A stretch of 64,000 nt of DNA from an uncultured Bacteroidales bacterium (GCA_905233685.1 CAJOEZ010000007.1:26083-90082), one strand, 5' to 3'. Shown: positions 18,122-27,172, counted from the stretch's first letter. The notes: generated from the letters alone by a model not told the origin. Program-made: numbers and translations.

Positions 18122-19258
18122 ATGAAAAAGCACCTTGTTATTGCTTTCCTACTCGCCGCGATGACAACACAGGCACAGGAAATCACCTTTTGGGAGAAGG
18201 TCAACAACATGGTGACCAAGTACCCTGGCGTGGACACAACGCGCATCTACCAGCCCAAGGCGGGATTTTCTCTGGGGCTGTTCACTACGAGCCAAAAGGC
18301 CGGTTTCGATGTAGATGACATCTTCGACATCGTTGATGACGAGGGCAACTCTATGCCGGCCACGACGACCTACAGCCTTTCGGAAAACCTATGCGACAAA
18401 ATCGGGCTTGAAGTGGGCTACGGCAAGGTCATTTTGGGCTACAGCTTGGAAGTGGGGCCAAAGAGCGCGCTCAAGAAACGCTCGCTTACGCTGAACATCT
18501 TGGGACGCTCGTGGGGGCTGCATTTCAACTATTTCAGCATCAGCAATCCGTTCAAGACAGGCATCGAGTTGGGGCAACCGGAAAGCGAGTCCTATTGGCA
18601 TGACGAACTTGTTTCCGATGAGTTGGCAAAGCTGAGAAGCCTCACTTTCGACGGATACTATGTCTTCAACAACAAGCGCTTTGCCTTTCCGGCGACATAC
18701 AAGGTCGGGTTGGTGCAGCGGCGCACGGCAGGCTCATGGATGCTGACGGCGCGCTATATGCAAGGCGATCTCATCAATACCCCCGAGGGAGCTTTGTCCA
18801 ACCTGAATCTCCTAGACTGCTTCTCCATTATGCAGGTCTCGTTGGGCGGCGGCTATTCGGCCAATTTCGTGCTATGGCACAAGGATCCGACAGGACAGCG
18901 CGACAAAGGGTTGCGCAACCTCACCCTTAACCTGACGGCAATGCCCGTAATTACCTTGTTCAACTACCTGAAAACCACGGCCTACGAATACGACGAGGAA
19001 TTACATCATACCAGCGACAGAGTCTCCAAAGTGCTTTGCCGGCCCATGCCCAACTACATTGGCAGTGCCGGCCTCAGCTTCTCGTGGAACCGCTTCTTTT
19101 TCTCGACGCAATTCACTTACAACTGGTTCTATTTCCGCAGCCGAGACGCCATCGACGCCACCCAGTTTGACCTTCAGAACTATGATTTACGCGACATCCA
19201 TTTCCAAGATGCCTTCCACGACTGGACGCTGAAAGGCACGCTGACGTATCGGTTTTAA
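18122..19258 (+). CDS. DUF4421 family protein, predicted outer-membrane barrel
   Basis: 378 residues with a signal peptide (KKHLVIAFLLAAMTTQAQ). Alternating aromatic/hydrophobic strands throughout (for example LTLNILGRSWGLHFNYFSIS and FNNKRFAFPATYKVGLVQRR) and the terminal LKGTLTYRF, ending in Phe, fit a beta-barrel of the DUF4421 family found in Bacteroidota. The conserved block YKVGLVQRRTAGSWMLTARY is the clearest family match. Function is not known. It stands alone: 69 bases after the DUF362 gene and followed by a bidirectional hairpin. Confidence 0.75.
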   Translation: MKKHLVIAFLLAAMTTQAQEITFWEKVNNMVTKYPGVDTTRIYQPKAGFSLGLFTTSQKAGFDVDDIFDIVDDEGNSMPATTTYSLSENLCDKIGLEVGYGKVILGYSLEVGPKSALKKRSLTLNILGRSWGLHFNYFSISNPFKTGIELGQPESESYWHDELVSDELAKLRSLTFDGYYVFNNKRFAFPATYKVGLVQRRTAGSWMLTARYMQGDLINTPEGALSNLNLLDCFSIMQVSLGGGYSANFVLWHKDPTGQRDKGLRNLTLNLTAMPVITLFNYLKTTAYEYDEELHHTSDRVSKVLCRPMPNYIGSAGLSFSWNRFFFSTQFTYNWFYFRSRDAIDATQFDLQNYDLRDIHFQDAFHDWTLKGTLTYRF

Positions 19259-19263
19259 ACACA

Positions 19264-19291
19264 AGAGGGTTTCGCCATAGCGAAACCCTCT
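19264..19291. terminator. Bidirectional hairpin between the DUF4421 gene and rnpB
   Basis: AGAGGGTTTCG (19264-19274) and CGAAACCCTCT (19281-19291) form a perfect 11-bp stem with a 6-base loop. On the minus strand it follows the RNase P RNA and is trailed by TGTGTTT. Confidence 0.75.
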
Positions 19292-19301
19292 GTAAAACAA
19301 C

Positions 19302-19690
19302 AACTCAGGCGAATAAGCGGGATTCTGTTCCCCTTGCGGGGCGACTGTCATTTCTCTAGGCCTGCGGTCGCCCACAGGCTCAAGCGCCCTACCCTGAGAC
19401 GACGGACGAGCAGCCCTCTCGAAGCCCGAAGGCTTCCTTGCCTCTATACTTGGACTTGCAGCCCATAAGGTTTACCCCGGCGGAATGTCGCCATCCTCCG
19501 CGTGAGCTCTTACCTCGCGTTTTCACCCTTACCCATGCCATCCTCGTGAAGCGGGGACATAGGCGGTATGTTTTTCTGTGGCACTGTCTGTTACGCTTGT
19601 ACGTACCTTCCTGTTAAGAAGTATGGTGCTCTGTGCTGTCCCGACTTTCCTCGTGCCGGCTTTCCCGACCCGCGACAGTCTGCCTGAATT
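19302..19690 (-). ncRNA. rnpB: RNase P RNA, bacterial class A
   Basis: Catalytic RNA of RNase P, which removes 5' leaders from pre-tRNAs. On the minus strand the conserved pieces occur in order: GAGGAAAGTCGGGAC near the 5' end, the P4-region pairing partners, GGGTAAACCTTATGGGCTGC, and AGAGAAATGACAGTC with ACAGAATCCCGCTTAT at the 3' end. P1 forms from CAGGC near 19686 and GCCTG near 19308, which sets the ends at about 19690 and 19302 (~389 nt, normal for class A). A TATTTTTG promoter element lies just upstream and a hairpin terminator just downstream. Confidence 0.95.
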
Positions 19691-19696
19691 GCGCGG

Positions 19697-19704
19697 CAAA
19701 AATA
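19697..19704 (-). promoter_or_regulatory. -7 element TATTTTTG of rnpB
   Basis: Exact TAnnTTTG match on the minus strand, 7 bases before the predicted RNA 5' end. Confidence 0.75.
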
Positions 19705-19722
19705 GGGAAAATTTTAATGCAA

Positions 19723-20262
19723 TTAGTGATCGGTGTAAGTGATCGGTGTAAATACCGAACTCTTATGATAATTGCCGCCTGCAACGCCCACATCGATTTC
19801 CTTCTTATCGATGATGCTCAATTTCTTGACCAGTGTACTCGGGCCAGCCTCAGACATAAAGTCAAAGAGATTGACATACCCGCTCAACACGATGCTCCCT
19901 TCCGAATGACCCAAGCACTCGGCAACTTTGGTCTGGATCTTTTTCGGCAAGGTGATGATATAATCGCCGAAAAGGCTGTTATTCGACTTCGTGACAGTGT
20001 AGGTCTCGTTTTGGAAAAGCCATTCACCATTGTAAGCGACGCTGATTTTGTTGTCGTCCTCAAAAGTGAGAACAAGGTTTTGCGAGGTGTCAGCATGAAT
20101 AATGCCGACAACACCGCCCACTGCGGATTCCTCCCATTGCCAAGAGCCTTTCAGTTGCGGGACTTGCACGGTGAGGTCGATTTTCTTGCAAGAGGCAAAG
20201 CCCATGAACACCGCCAACAGCACCAGCAGCGTTCCGAATTTGATGTTTCTGTTTGTGAACAT
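19723..20262 (-). CDS. Hypothetical lipoprotein (lipocalin-like size)
   Basis: 179 residues; lipobox in VFMGFASCKKID predicts lipidation near residue 25. The mature part contains LKGSWQWEES and alternating strands (LVLTFEDDNKISVAYNGEWL), reminiscent of the lipocalin-like lipoproteins of Bacteroidota, but I see no decisive motif. The last residues are encoded by a 13-bp tandem duplication that sets the final reading frame. It stands alone with its own promoter, upstream of rnpB on the same strand. Confidence 0.7.
   Translation of the reverse strand: MFTNRNIKFGTLLVLLAVFMGFASCKKIDLTVQVPQLKGSWQWEESAVGGVVGIIHADTSQNLVLTFEDDNKISVAYNGEWLFQNETYTVTKSNNSLFGDYIITLPKKIQTKVAECLGHSEGSIVLSGYVNLFDFMSEAGPSTLVKKLSIIDKKEIDVGVAGGNYHKSSVFTPITYTDH
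19726..19751. repeat. 13-bp perfect tandem duplication at the gene's 3' end
   Basis: GTGATCGGTGTAA occurs twice head to tail (19726-19738 and 19739-19751). Thirteen is not a multiple of three, so gain or loss of a unit changes the C-terminus of the lipoprotein. Confidence 0.9.
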
Positions 20263-20308
20263 AATGATTGGATTTTGAGGTTTATAATTTGCTTTGAAAC
20301 TTGTTCCG

Positions 20309-20316
20309 CAAAAGTA
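20309..20316 (-). promoter_or_regulatory. -7 element TACTTTTG of the 19723-20262 lipoprotein gene
   Basis: Exact TAnnTTTG match, 46 bases before the start codon. Confidence 0.68.
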
Positions 20317-20407
20317 TAGAAAAAATTCGTCGTTTTGGCAGGTTTTTGGGCCATTACAAACTTTTGTATAATCTCCTTCCTGATTTTTAATTTGTTACGA
20401 TTTCAGA

Positions 20408-20476
20408 TTACAACTTTTTCCGTCCTCTCGCCATCAGCAAGAACGCAAGTAGGGTGTAAATCTTTGTTGTTTTCAT
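20408..20476 (-). pseudogene. Ghost 5' end of a fourth tandem T9SS paralogue
   Basis: A 22-codon frame reads MKTTKIYTLLAFLLMARGRK and then K, L, stop. The first 14 residues are almost the signal peptide of the two paralogues upstream (MKATRIYTLLALLL and MKATRLYTLLALL). It begins 4 bases after the stop of the 20481 gene, with the same TACTATG junction as between the other copies. The mature part is missing, so this is the remnant of a truncated or failed copy. Confidence 0.75.
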
Positions 20477-20480
20477 AGTA

Positions 20481-22127
20481 TCATTGTTTTATCCATTTTC
20501 CACTCTCCGCTTCTTTGCCATTGACCACCACATTCCAAACATAAACTCCAGTAGGCCAAACTGTTGCATCAATCTCCGTCACATTCTCAATGAGGGTTTG
20601 GCTGTGAACAAGTCTTCCATTTATATCATACAATTCCACGCGGGCGTTCTGCAAGGCCGTGCGGATGTTGAGCGTGTTGCCGCCAGGATTAGGATAGGCG
20701 ATGGCCACTTTCAGGCCGTTGTCGTGGGCTTCCTCGATGCCCACAAAAGCCTCGGCGGGGAATTTGGTGACGGAACTCCAGTATTGGTCATGGTTGTCCA
20801 TGTTTCTTGAATGTGACACCAATAAGGCACCGCCATCACGTGTGGCTACGATGGCTCGCGCCCAACTGTTGATTCTACCTCCTTCAAAGGCATGATACAC
20901 CGTGGAAAGAGTGTCAAAATCCGAATTAAGGTGCTCTATCATCATCCAAGAGTCATTGGTCGAATTGAATCCGATGTTCAATGCGTATGCAAAAAAGAAC
21001 GAGTCATCGTCGAGAAAATCAACGGATTGCATATATGCCGGAATATCGTACTCCATAGTTCCCCTCTCCAAAAAATGGACATTAGGGATGATGTCCAAAG
21101 AGTCGGGGCCGTTGTCATCCAGTTCATACAACCTGATGTTCCTGTCCGTGTTTGAGTTTTTGACCTCGGTGGAAGCCACCAAATAGGTCGTGTTATGACG
21201 GCTTCTTCTCGCGCAAATGTTGGTAAATGAATTTTGGTTTGGCTCACCAGGATGCTTCAGAAACCTCTTTTTCAGGAAATTGAAGCTTTTGTCATAGTAA
21301 TATGCGACTCCTTGATGTTCCGTGCCACCAAACAGATTGCCAAAATAATAGATGTAGCCCGTTTCTGTGGACACAATATGGGTTCTCCGTTCATTGTTTT
21401 GATGGTTTGCACCGGAAACGCCCCAGTCGTAGCCTTTTTGTTCGATGATTTCACCTTCAAAGTTCATCCTGAACAGAAACAACGTATCGTTTCCCCTTGG
21501 GTTGAAATAGTCATGACTTACGGTCTTGAAATAGGCTCCAACGATGTTGCCCTCATCGATGATTGCGGAAAAAAGAAACAAATTGCCACTCAATTCGTTG
21601 GGCCACAAATCCCAAGCGGCATCGCCTCTGTTCTCAAAGGTGTCGATAGGAATATTGTGCTCGTAACTCTCCATAACGGAAAGGTCGTCATCCAGTTTAT
21701 AAAGGCCCAAAATGGCATCCGTCGGTGGGTTCTCGTTGTTCATGAAATGATTGAAGTAGGTGGAATCGTGGTCAGGATTGTAAGTCATCAGAGCGTAAAG
21801 CGCGCCTTGGTTTTCGAATAGAAAAGGCGTTGTAGATGTCGTGCAGAACCCTGGCTTGAAAAAGTCCTTCCGAGCCAACTCCTCTCCATTGCTGGAAAGC
21901 AAAGCAACGGCAGGTTGAGCGGAATAAAAGTCGCCGGCACCACTCTTGAAAAACAAAGCAGAGCCAACAGCGATGTTGCCGTTTGACAATTCGACGGCAT
22001 CATATTGATTGAAACAAGACGTGTCGTTATCCGAGTATTCTATGGAATATTCCCACTCCTGTCCAAAAGCCTTGACCCTGCAAATCAGCAGGAGCGCAAG
22101 CAGGGTGTAAATTCTCGTTGCTTTCAT
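20481..22127 (-). CDS. T9SS cargo protein, tandem paralogue 3
   Basis: 548 residues. The signal peptide (KATRIYTLLALLLICRVKAF) precedes a mature region starting GQEWEYSIEYSDND, which is shared by the next two genes. The body holds repeated short strand motifs that suggest a beta-propeller: LFRMNFEGEIIEQKGYDW, YYYDKSFNFLKKRFLKH, SWMMIEHLNSDFDTLSTVYH. The last ~75 residues are a T9SS type-A sorting domain (AYPNPGGNTLNIRTALQNAR, ending GKEAESGKWIKQ), so the product is exported over the outer membrane and probably surface-anchored. No enzymatic motif is visible. It is the most distal complete gene of a four-unit array transcribed from about 25478. Confidence 0.85.
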   Translation of the reverse strand: MKATRIYTLLALLLICRVKAFGQEWEYSIEYSDNDTSCFNQYDAVELSNGNIAVGSALFFKSGAGDFYSAQPAVALLSSNGEELARKDFFKPGFCTTSTTPFLFENQGALYALMTYNPDHDSTYFNHFMNNENPPTDAILGLYKLDDDLSVMESYEHNIPIDTFENRGDAAWDLWPNELSGNLFLFSAIIDEGNIVGAYFKTVSHDYFNPRGNDTLFLFRMNFEGEIIEQKGYDWGVSGANHQNNERRTHIVSTETGYIYYFGNLFGGTEHQGVAYYYDKSFNFLKKRFLKHPGEPNQNSFTNICARRSRHNTTYLVASTEVKNSNTDRNIRLYELDDNGPDSLDIIPNVHFLERGTMEYDIPAYMQSVDFLDDDSFFFAYALNIGFNSTNDSWMMIEHLNSDFDTLSTVYHAFEGGRINSWARAIVATRDGGALLVSHSRNMDNHDQYWSSVTKFPAEAFVGIEEAHDNGLKVAIAYPNPGGNTLNIRTALQNARVELYDINGRLVHSQTLIENVTEIDATVWPTGVYVWNVVVNGKEAESGKWIKQ

Positions 22128-22131
22128 AGTA

Positions 22132-23793
22132 TTATTCCTTTATCCATTTACCATTTTCAACTTCTTTATTGTTTGCATACACCTTCCAAACATAAGTCCC
22201 CTCACTCCAATCCATCGTATTGATGGCAGTAACATTCTCCGTAATCTCTTGCCTATAAACCATCATCCCATTCATATCATACACCTCCACCCGTGCATCC
22301 TTCAATCCCGTCCTGATGTTCAACACATCCTTCCCAGGATTGGGATAGGCAATCGCCACCTTTAGGCCGTTGTCATGCGCCTCTTCAATGCCTACAAAAG
22401 CCTCGGCGGGGAATTTGGTGACCGTTGTCCAATGCTGGTCGGTATTGTTGAGATTTACTGACGAAAAAACCAGTAAAACACCGCCATCATTAGTTGCAGT
22501 GATGCCAAATGCTTCGCTATGAATGTTATCATATCCTCCCAAATCGTAATACACCGTTGAAATTGTGTCAAGATTAGTGTCCAATCGCTCAATCATCATC
22601 CATGAATCAAGGTCATTCATAAAGCCAACATTCAAAGTATAGGCGAAATACACGGTGTTGTCATTCGCTAAGTCTACGCCTTTCAACATGGCAGGTATGT
22701 CCCATTGGTTGGTGCTTCTAATGATGTAATTCGCCACTGCAACCGCTGTGCCGTTGTCGTCATATTCATACAAACGGCAATCCTCATCGTTGCTTGGGTC
22801 TGACTTCGACTTTGAGGAAGTGGCAAGGTAAGTGGTGTTATGCTTGCTGCGTTTGACGGTGATGTTATAGAAAGTGTTTTCCGGCATTTGGCTGTAATCG
22901 GCATGTCGAAACTCACTTACGTTCAAAACATTAAGATGTTCATCCAACCTAAAAACACTACCTTTCCTATTGGCATTAGGCGAAAAATTAGCCAAGCAGC
23001 CCCTTCCCTGAATGTAGAAAAGATACCCCGAATCATCTTTTACGATATGGTTGCGCCGATAGACAAACGAAACCGCTCCGCCTCTTGTCGTCATCTCATA
23101 CCCATTGAAGTCTTCAAATTCACCTTCAAAATTCATTCTGAAGAAATAGATGGAATCGTGCCATTCTTGGTTTTCATTTCCATGACTAATGGTCTTGATA
23201 TAACCGCCGACGATGCTTCCTTCATCCTCGAAAGCCGAAAACATATAGATTTGCCCACTGTAATGATTTGGCAGGTAATTCCATTGGGAATCATGTTTCT
23301 CAAAGGTGTCTATCACAAAATCATGCTCATAACTCGCTTCAATTTCAAGGTTGTCATCAAGTCTGTACAGACCGATAATGGCTTTGTCAGGCGGGTTGTC
23401 GTAGTTTTTGAAATAGTTGAAATAGGTATAGTCGTGGTCGGGACTGTAGGTTGCCAGCATGTAAAGCCCTCCATTTGGGTTTTCGATGAGATAAGGGATA
23501 TTAGGTGAAAAATAGCTCTCCCTGAAATGGCTTTTTTCAGCCAACAATTCGCCATCGGCAGACAACTTCCTGGCCGCAGAATGATAGGAATAGAAGTCGC
23601 CTTCACCACTCTTGAAATAATGCACCGAACTGACGGCGATTGTTCCATAAGACAATTCTGTCGCATCAAAATTTGTCATGCACTCATTGCTGGAATAAGA
23701 GAACTCGTCGGCAAATTCCCATTCCTGCCCAAAGGCCTTGCCCCAGAAAAATATCAGAAGCGCAAGCAAAGTGTAAAGTCTTGTTGCTTTCAT
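22132..23793 (-). CDS. T9SS cargo protein, tandem paralogue 2
   Basis: 553 residues, same architecture as the flanking paralogues: signal peptide (KATRLYTLLALLIFFWGKAF), conserved GQEWEFADEFSYSSNE start, propeller-like middle (FFRMNFEGEFEDFNGYEM, DSWMMIERLDTNLDTISTVY, KRSKHNTTYLAT) and a C-terminal type-A sorting domain (KVAIAYPNPGKDVLNIRTGL to VENGKWIKE). The segment TKFPAEAFVGIEEAHDNGLK before the sorting domain is almost invariant among the three copies. It is 4 bases from the next paralogue start (stop, TACT, ATG) and 6 bases after the previous one, so the array is one operon. Function unknown. Confidence 0.85.
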   Translation of the reverse strand: MKATRLYTLLALLIFFWGKAFGQEWEFADEFSYSSNECMTNFDATELSYGTIAVSSVHYFKSGEGDFYSYHSAARKLSADGELLAEKSHFRESYFSPNIPYLIENPNGGLYMLATYSPDHDYTYFNYFKNYDNPPDKAIIGLYRLDDNLEIEASYEHDFVIDTFEKHDSQWNYLPNHYSGQIYMFSAFEDEGSIVGGYIKTISHGNENQEWHDSIYFFRMNFEGEFEDFNGYEMTTRGGAVSFVYRRNHIVKDDSGYLFYIQGRGCLANFSPNANRKGSVFRLDEHLNVLNVSEFRHADYSQMPENTFYNITVKRSKHNTTYLATSSKSKSDPSNDEDCRLYEYDDNGTAVAVANYIIRSTNQWDIPAMLKGVDLANDNTVYFAYTLNVGFMNDLDSWMMIERLDTNLDTISTVYYDLGGYDNIHSEAFGITATNDGGVLLVFSSVNLNNTDQHWTTVTKFPAEAFVGIEEAHDNGLKVAIAYPNPGKDVLNIRTGLKDARVEVYDMNGMMVYRQEITENVTAINTMDWSEGTYVWKVYANNKEVENGKWIKE

Positions 23794-23799
23794 TTTGTA

Positions 23800-25452
23800 T
23801 TATTGTTTTATCCATTTTCCACTCTCAACTTCTTTGCCGTTGGCAATGACTTTCCAAACATAAGTCCCTGAAGGCCACCCTTCAGCATTTATCGTAGTGA
23901 CATTCTCCGTAATCTCTCGCCCATAAACCATCCTCCCACTCAAATCAAACACCTCCACCCAGACATCCTTCAATCCCGTCCTGATATTCAGCGCACCCTT
24001 CCCAGGATTGGGATAGGCGATGGCCACCTTCAGGCCGTTGTCGTGGGCTTCATCAATGCCTACAAAGGCTTCAGCAGGGAATTTGGTTATCGTCGTCCAG
24101 CGTTGGTCGGTGTTGTCGAGGTTTTTGGATTGATAGACAAGCAGCAAGCCGCCGTCTCTTGTAACCAAAATGCTCGTGGCGGTACTATGGATGCGCTCCC
24201 CCTCATGGTCGTAATATAACGTTGATATTGTGTCGAAACCTGGACTTAAACGCTCTATCATCATCCATGAATCGAGATTGCTCCAAAATCCTATGTTCAA
24301 CGTGTAGGCAAAGCAAAGACTGTTGTCATCAAACAATTCGATGCCACTTGGCCAATCCAAATCATCGGAAGTGCGAGTGATGTATTGCAACGATGGGATG
24401 TAGGGCTCCGTTCCGTCAATATTGTCGTCCAACTCGTAAAGCCTCACATCGTAATCCGTGGCTTTCGCGGGGTTGTTTGACGCTAATTCAACAGCAAAAT
24501 AAGCCGTATTGTGCCGACTCCTTTTCACCTTGATTCCTTGCATTAGGTCATCAAATTGTGAAAGCGGATCGATTTTCTTGCAAGGCCTCACCTTTAGCAG
24601 ATTGAGGTTATTGTCAAGATAAACAACATGGTAATAGTATCCATCATCGACAAAACGGAACGGACAATACAACATATAACCTGCTTCCGTTTTAAACATC
24701 AATTCCCTTCCCAAAAAATGAAGACAACTGCCACCGCTACCCATATAGGGAAGCTCAAATCCCTGTTGGTCAATGATGTTCCCTTCGAAATCCATACGAA
24801 ATGCGAACAAGGAATCGGGGCCATGCGGATTGGTCGGATACCTGCTGTATGTCTTCATATAGGCACCAACTATTATGTCATCATCAACGACAGGAGGAAC
24901 CATCACCAATGCACCACATTGTTCGAGCGGAACATCTTCCCATTGTTGGTCTCGGTATTCCGAGGTGTCAATTTTGATATGATGTTCGTAAGCCTCCACA
25001 ATGTTCAGTTGGTCGTCAAGTTTGTACAATCCGTAAATACCTTCATCGGGCGGATTGTCATAGTTGAGAAAATAATTGAACGAAGTATAGTCGTGGTCTG
25101 GAGTGTAAGAGGCCATCATAAACAATTCACCTTTTTTGTTTTCAATGATGTGCGGGTGTCCTCCATAGTAGGCTGGTTTGAAATAAAGGTTTTCCGCCAA
25201 TTCCGTTCCGTCAGCCGCAAACATTTTCAAAGCGGGGTGTGGCGCATAAAAATCACCCCAACCACACTTATAGTATTGATTTGTCGAAACAACGATGTTG
25301 CCCGAGGATGTTTCGTACGGTTTGACCAAATCAAATTCCTCCTCATCGGAAAAATGCCATTCGTAGGATTGTTCCCACTCCTGCCCCAAAGCCTTGCCCC
25401 CGACAAACAATGCGAGAGCGAAAGCGACTGAAAGTTTAAAAATCTTGTCCAT
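23800..25452 (-). CDS. T9SS cargo protein, tandem paralogue 1 (first in operon)
   Basis: 550 residues, first gene of the tandem array. The signal peptide differs (MDKIFKLSVAFALALFVGGK) but the mature start (GQEWEQSYEWHFSDEE), the FRMDFEGNIIDQQGFELP motif, KVKRSRHNTAYFAVELA, SWMMIERLSPGFDTISTLYY and the type-A sorting domain (AYPNPGKGALNIRTGLKDVW to VESGKWIKQ) are shared with the two downstream copies. Divergence is largest in the middle, as expected for surface proteins that specialise. The promoter at 25478-25485 lies 26 bases before the start codon. Confidence 0.85.
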   Translation of the reverse strand: MDKIFKLSVAFALALFVGGKALGQEWEQSYEWHFSDEEEFDLVKPYETSSGNIVVSTNQYYKCGWGDFYAPHPALKMFAADGTELAENLYFKPAYYGGHPHIIENKKGELFMMASYTPDHDYTSFNYFLNYDNPPDEGIYGLYKLDDQLNIVEAYEHHIKIDTSEYRDQQWEDVPLEQCGALVMVPPVVDDDIIVGAYMKTYSRYPTNPHGPDSLFAFRMDFEGNIIDQQGFELPYMGSGGSCLHFLGRELMFKTEAGYMLYCPFRFVDDGYYYHVVYLDNNLNLLKVRPCKKIDPLSQFDDLMQGIKVKRSRHNTAYFAVELASNNPAKATDYDVRLYELDDNIDGTEPYIPSLQYITRTSDDLDWPSGIELFDDNSLCFAYTLNIGFWSNLDSWMMIERLSPGFDTISTLYYDHEGERIHSTATSILVTRDGGLLLVYQSKNLDNTDQRWTTITKFPAEAFVGIDEAHDNGLKVAIAYPNPGKGALNIRTGLKDVWVEVFDLSGRMVYGREITENVTTINAEGWPSGTYVWKVIANGKEVESGKWIKQ

Positions 25453-25477
25453 AGTTTTTGTTTTTGAATTTGCGACA

Positions 25478-25485
25478 CAAAACTA
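25478..25485 (-). promoter_or_regulatory. -7 element TAGTTTTG of the T9SS paralogue operon
   Basis: Exact TAnnTTTG match on the minus strand. The remaining intergenic stretch 25486-25675 is AT-rich and shows no gene or clear hairpin. Confidence 0.65.
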
Positions 25486-25675
25486 TAACAAAAATCCGCC
25501 AAAAAACCAATTCCATCGGCCAATCCACTATTTTTTTGGAAATTAATATTGATTGTCAACAGATTACGAAAAATTTTTCCACTAAAAAGTTGTTGGAAAT
25601 CCATGATAAATTCGCAAAAATCGTTTCATTCGCCGACAAAAACAACGGCGAATTATACGAATTAGACGAATTTTG

Positions 25676-27160
25676 TCACCCGACAAACCGCCTCCAAAGC
25701 ACCTCAAACGAATCGGCTTGCGTCTTTCGCTTGATGGAAGTGCGGTATTTCGAGACGGTGTTTTCGCGCAGGTCGAGGATGTCGGCGATTTCCTTCGTGC
25801 GGAAGGGGAACATGGAAAGCACACAAATGTCGAGTTCGGTTTCGTTCAGGTCGGGATGGGCAGCCTTCAGTTTCGTCAAAGCATCGGGATAGGCCTCGCT
25901 GAACACTTCGAGAATACGGCTGAAAGTGTTGTTGCGCTTGTCGCCATAGATGGCCTGCACCTTCATCCTCAAGGCTTCTTGCGCCTGCATTTCCAAAGCC
26001 CCGTGCGCCTCATGCAGGTCGCGCTCAATGGCTTCATGTTTTTGCTTCATCCTTTTTCGATAGACGTGGTGGTAACCTACGAAAGTAGCCGCCATAGCGA
26101 GAAACACCAGCACCCAAAACAGCGTTTCCCCACCTTTCTGCGGCTCCCTTTCCTTCAAATAGGCGTTCAGCACCGAAAGCACCTCGGCGTTGTGGTTCAA
26201 TTCGGTCACTCGTTTTTCCTCCTGTGCCTTCACTAAAGCATAATAAGGCATTGACCTCAGCGTGTCGCCCAACTCCTCATAACAATCGGCCAAACCGTAG
26301 GCAGCCTGCGTCTTAATGTTCTCATCCTTCGATTGATAGGCGACTTCCAAATCGGCCAAAGCCGCCGCATAGTCATGCGCCCGATAGTGGACAAAAGCCT
26401 TTTCAATCGCGTTTTTGTGAAACAGCTGGCAGTCATTGTCGACCAAGGCAAAACTCTTCTCAAAATAATAGATGGCGGAATCGTATTGATGGCTGTGCCG
26501 CAAACTATTGGCGAGCGAGTTTTCCAACAATGCCGTTTCGTAAGGATAACGGTCGGCATTGGCGATGCGGAGGCCTTCGTCACAATAAAAATAGGCTGTG
26601 TCGCCCTCTCCGGGTTTCCCGAAACGCTCGTAAAGCAAACCGAGGTTGGCCATCGAGCGGAGCATCCAAGCCGTGTCGCCAACAGTGGAGGCACAATCCA
26701 AGCCCAAACGGGCAAACTTCGTGCTGCATTGCTCGTCGGAGAAATTGAAAGCCAAACGCGAAAGGATGATACAAATCTTGCTGTAAAGCCTTCCAACGGG
26801 CACCTGATGGGCATCGAAATGGGTGTCCAAAATGTTCAGTGCTTCCACGAAATGCGCCGTTGCCTTTTCCGAAAGTTTATTTTTATCAAAAAGCAGGCAA
26901 CCCGTCAAGTAATGGCATCGCACCTGCATCCAATAATCACGCGGCCTGTGGCCTTTTTCGTAGAAAGCCAAGGCAGGACTTACGACGGAATCCGTGAAGT
27001 CATGGTACTTGGAGCCGTCAAATACGACTTCCACCGAGTCGATTAGCAAAGCATATTCCGCATCTTTAACGTCGGTGGGCGACAAAAAGCTGTTTTCCTG
27101 TCGGGTACAAGCCGCAATCGTGAGAAAAATCAGAATCCCTATTGACAATATGCGTTTCAC
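25676..27160 (-). CDS. TPR lipoprotein-type membrane regulator with LuxR-like C-terminal HTH
   Basis: 494 residues. An N-terminal lipobox-like signal (IGILIFLTIAACTRQ) is followed by ~280 residues of tetratricopeptide helices (SMANLGLLYERFGKPGEGDT, YFEKSFALVDNDCQ, ALADLEVAYQSKDE), one membrane segment (LFWVLVFLAMAATFVGYHHV, ~345), a charged coiled coil (~370-395) and a C-terminal helix-turn-helix (DLNETELDICVLSMFPFRTK, ENTVSKYRTSIKRKT). This order is typical of Bacteroidota membrane regulators with an external TPR sensor and a cytoplasmic DNA-binding end. The start codon is GTG, only 4 bases after the -7 element, so the message may be leaderless. It ends 223 bases upstream of the T9SS array on the same strand, so it could regulate it; this is inference. 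Confidence 0.82.
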   Translation of the reverse strand: MKRILSIGILIFLTIAACTRQENSFLSPTDVKDAEYALLIDSVEVVFDGSKYHDFTDSVVSPALAFYEKGHRPRDYWMQVRCHYLTGCLLFDKNKLSEKATAHFVEALNILDTHFDAHQVPVGRLYSKICIILSRLAFNFSDEQCSTKFARLGLDCASTVGDTAWMLRSMANLGLLYERFGKPGEGDTAYFYCDEGLRIANADRYPYETALLENSLANSLRHSHQYDSAIYYFEKSFALVDNDCQLFHKNAIEKAFVHYRAHDYAAALADLEVAYQSKDENIKTQAAYGLADCYEELGDTLRSMPYYALVKAQEEKRVTELNHNAEVLSVLNAYLKEREPQKGGETLFWVLVFLAMAATFVGYHHVYRKRMKQKHEAIERDLHEAHGALEMQAQEALRMKVQAIYGDKRNNTFSRILEVFSEAYPDALTKLKAAHPDLNETELDICVLSMFPFRTKEIADILDLRENTVSKYRTSIKRKTQADSFEVLWRRFVG

Positions 27161-27164
27161 GTCT

Positions 27165-27172
27165 CAAAAGTA
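27165..27172 (-). promoter_or_regulatory. -7 element TACTTTTG abutting the GTG start of the TPR regulator
   Basis: Exact TAnnTTTG match whose end is 4 bases from the start codon, leaving almost no leader. Confidence 0.6.
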
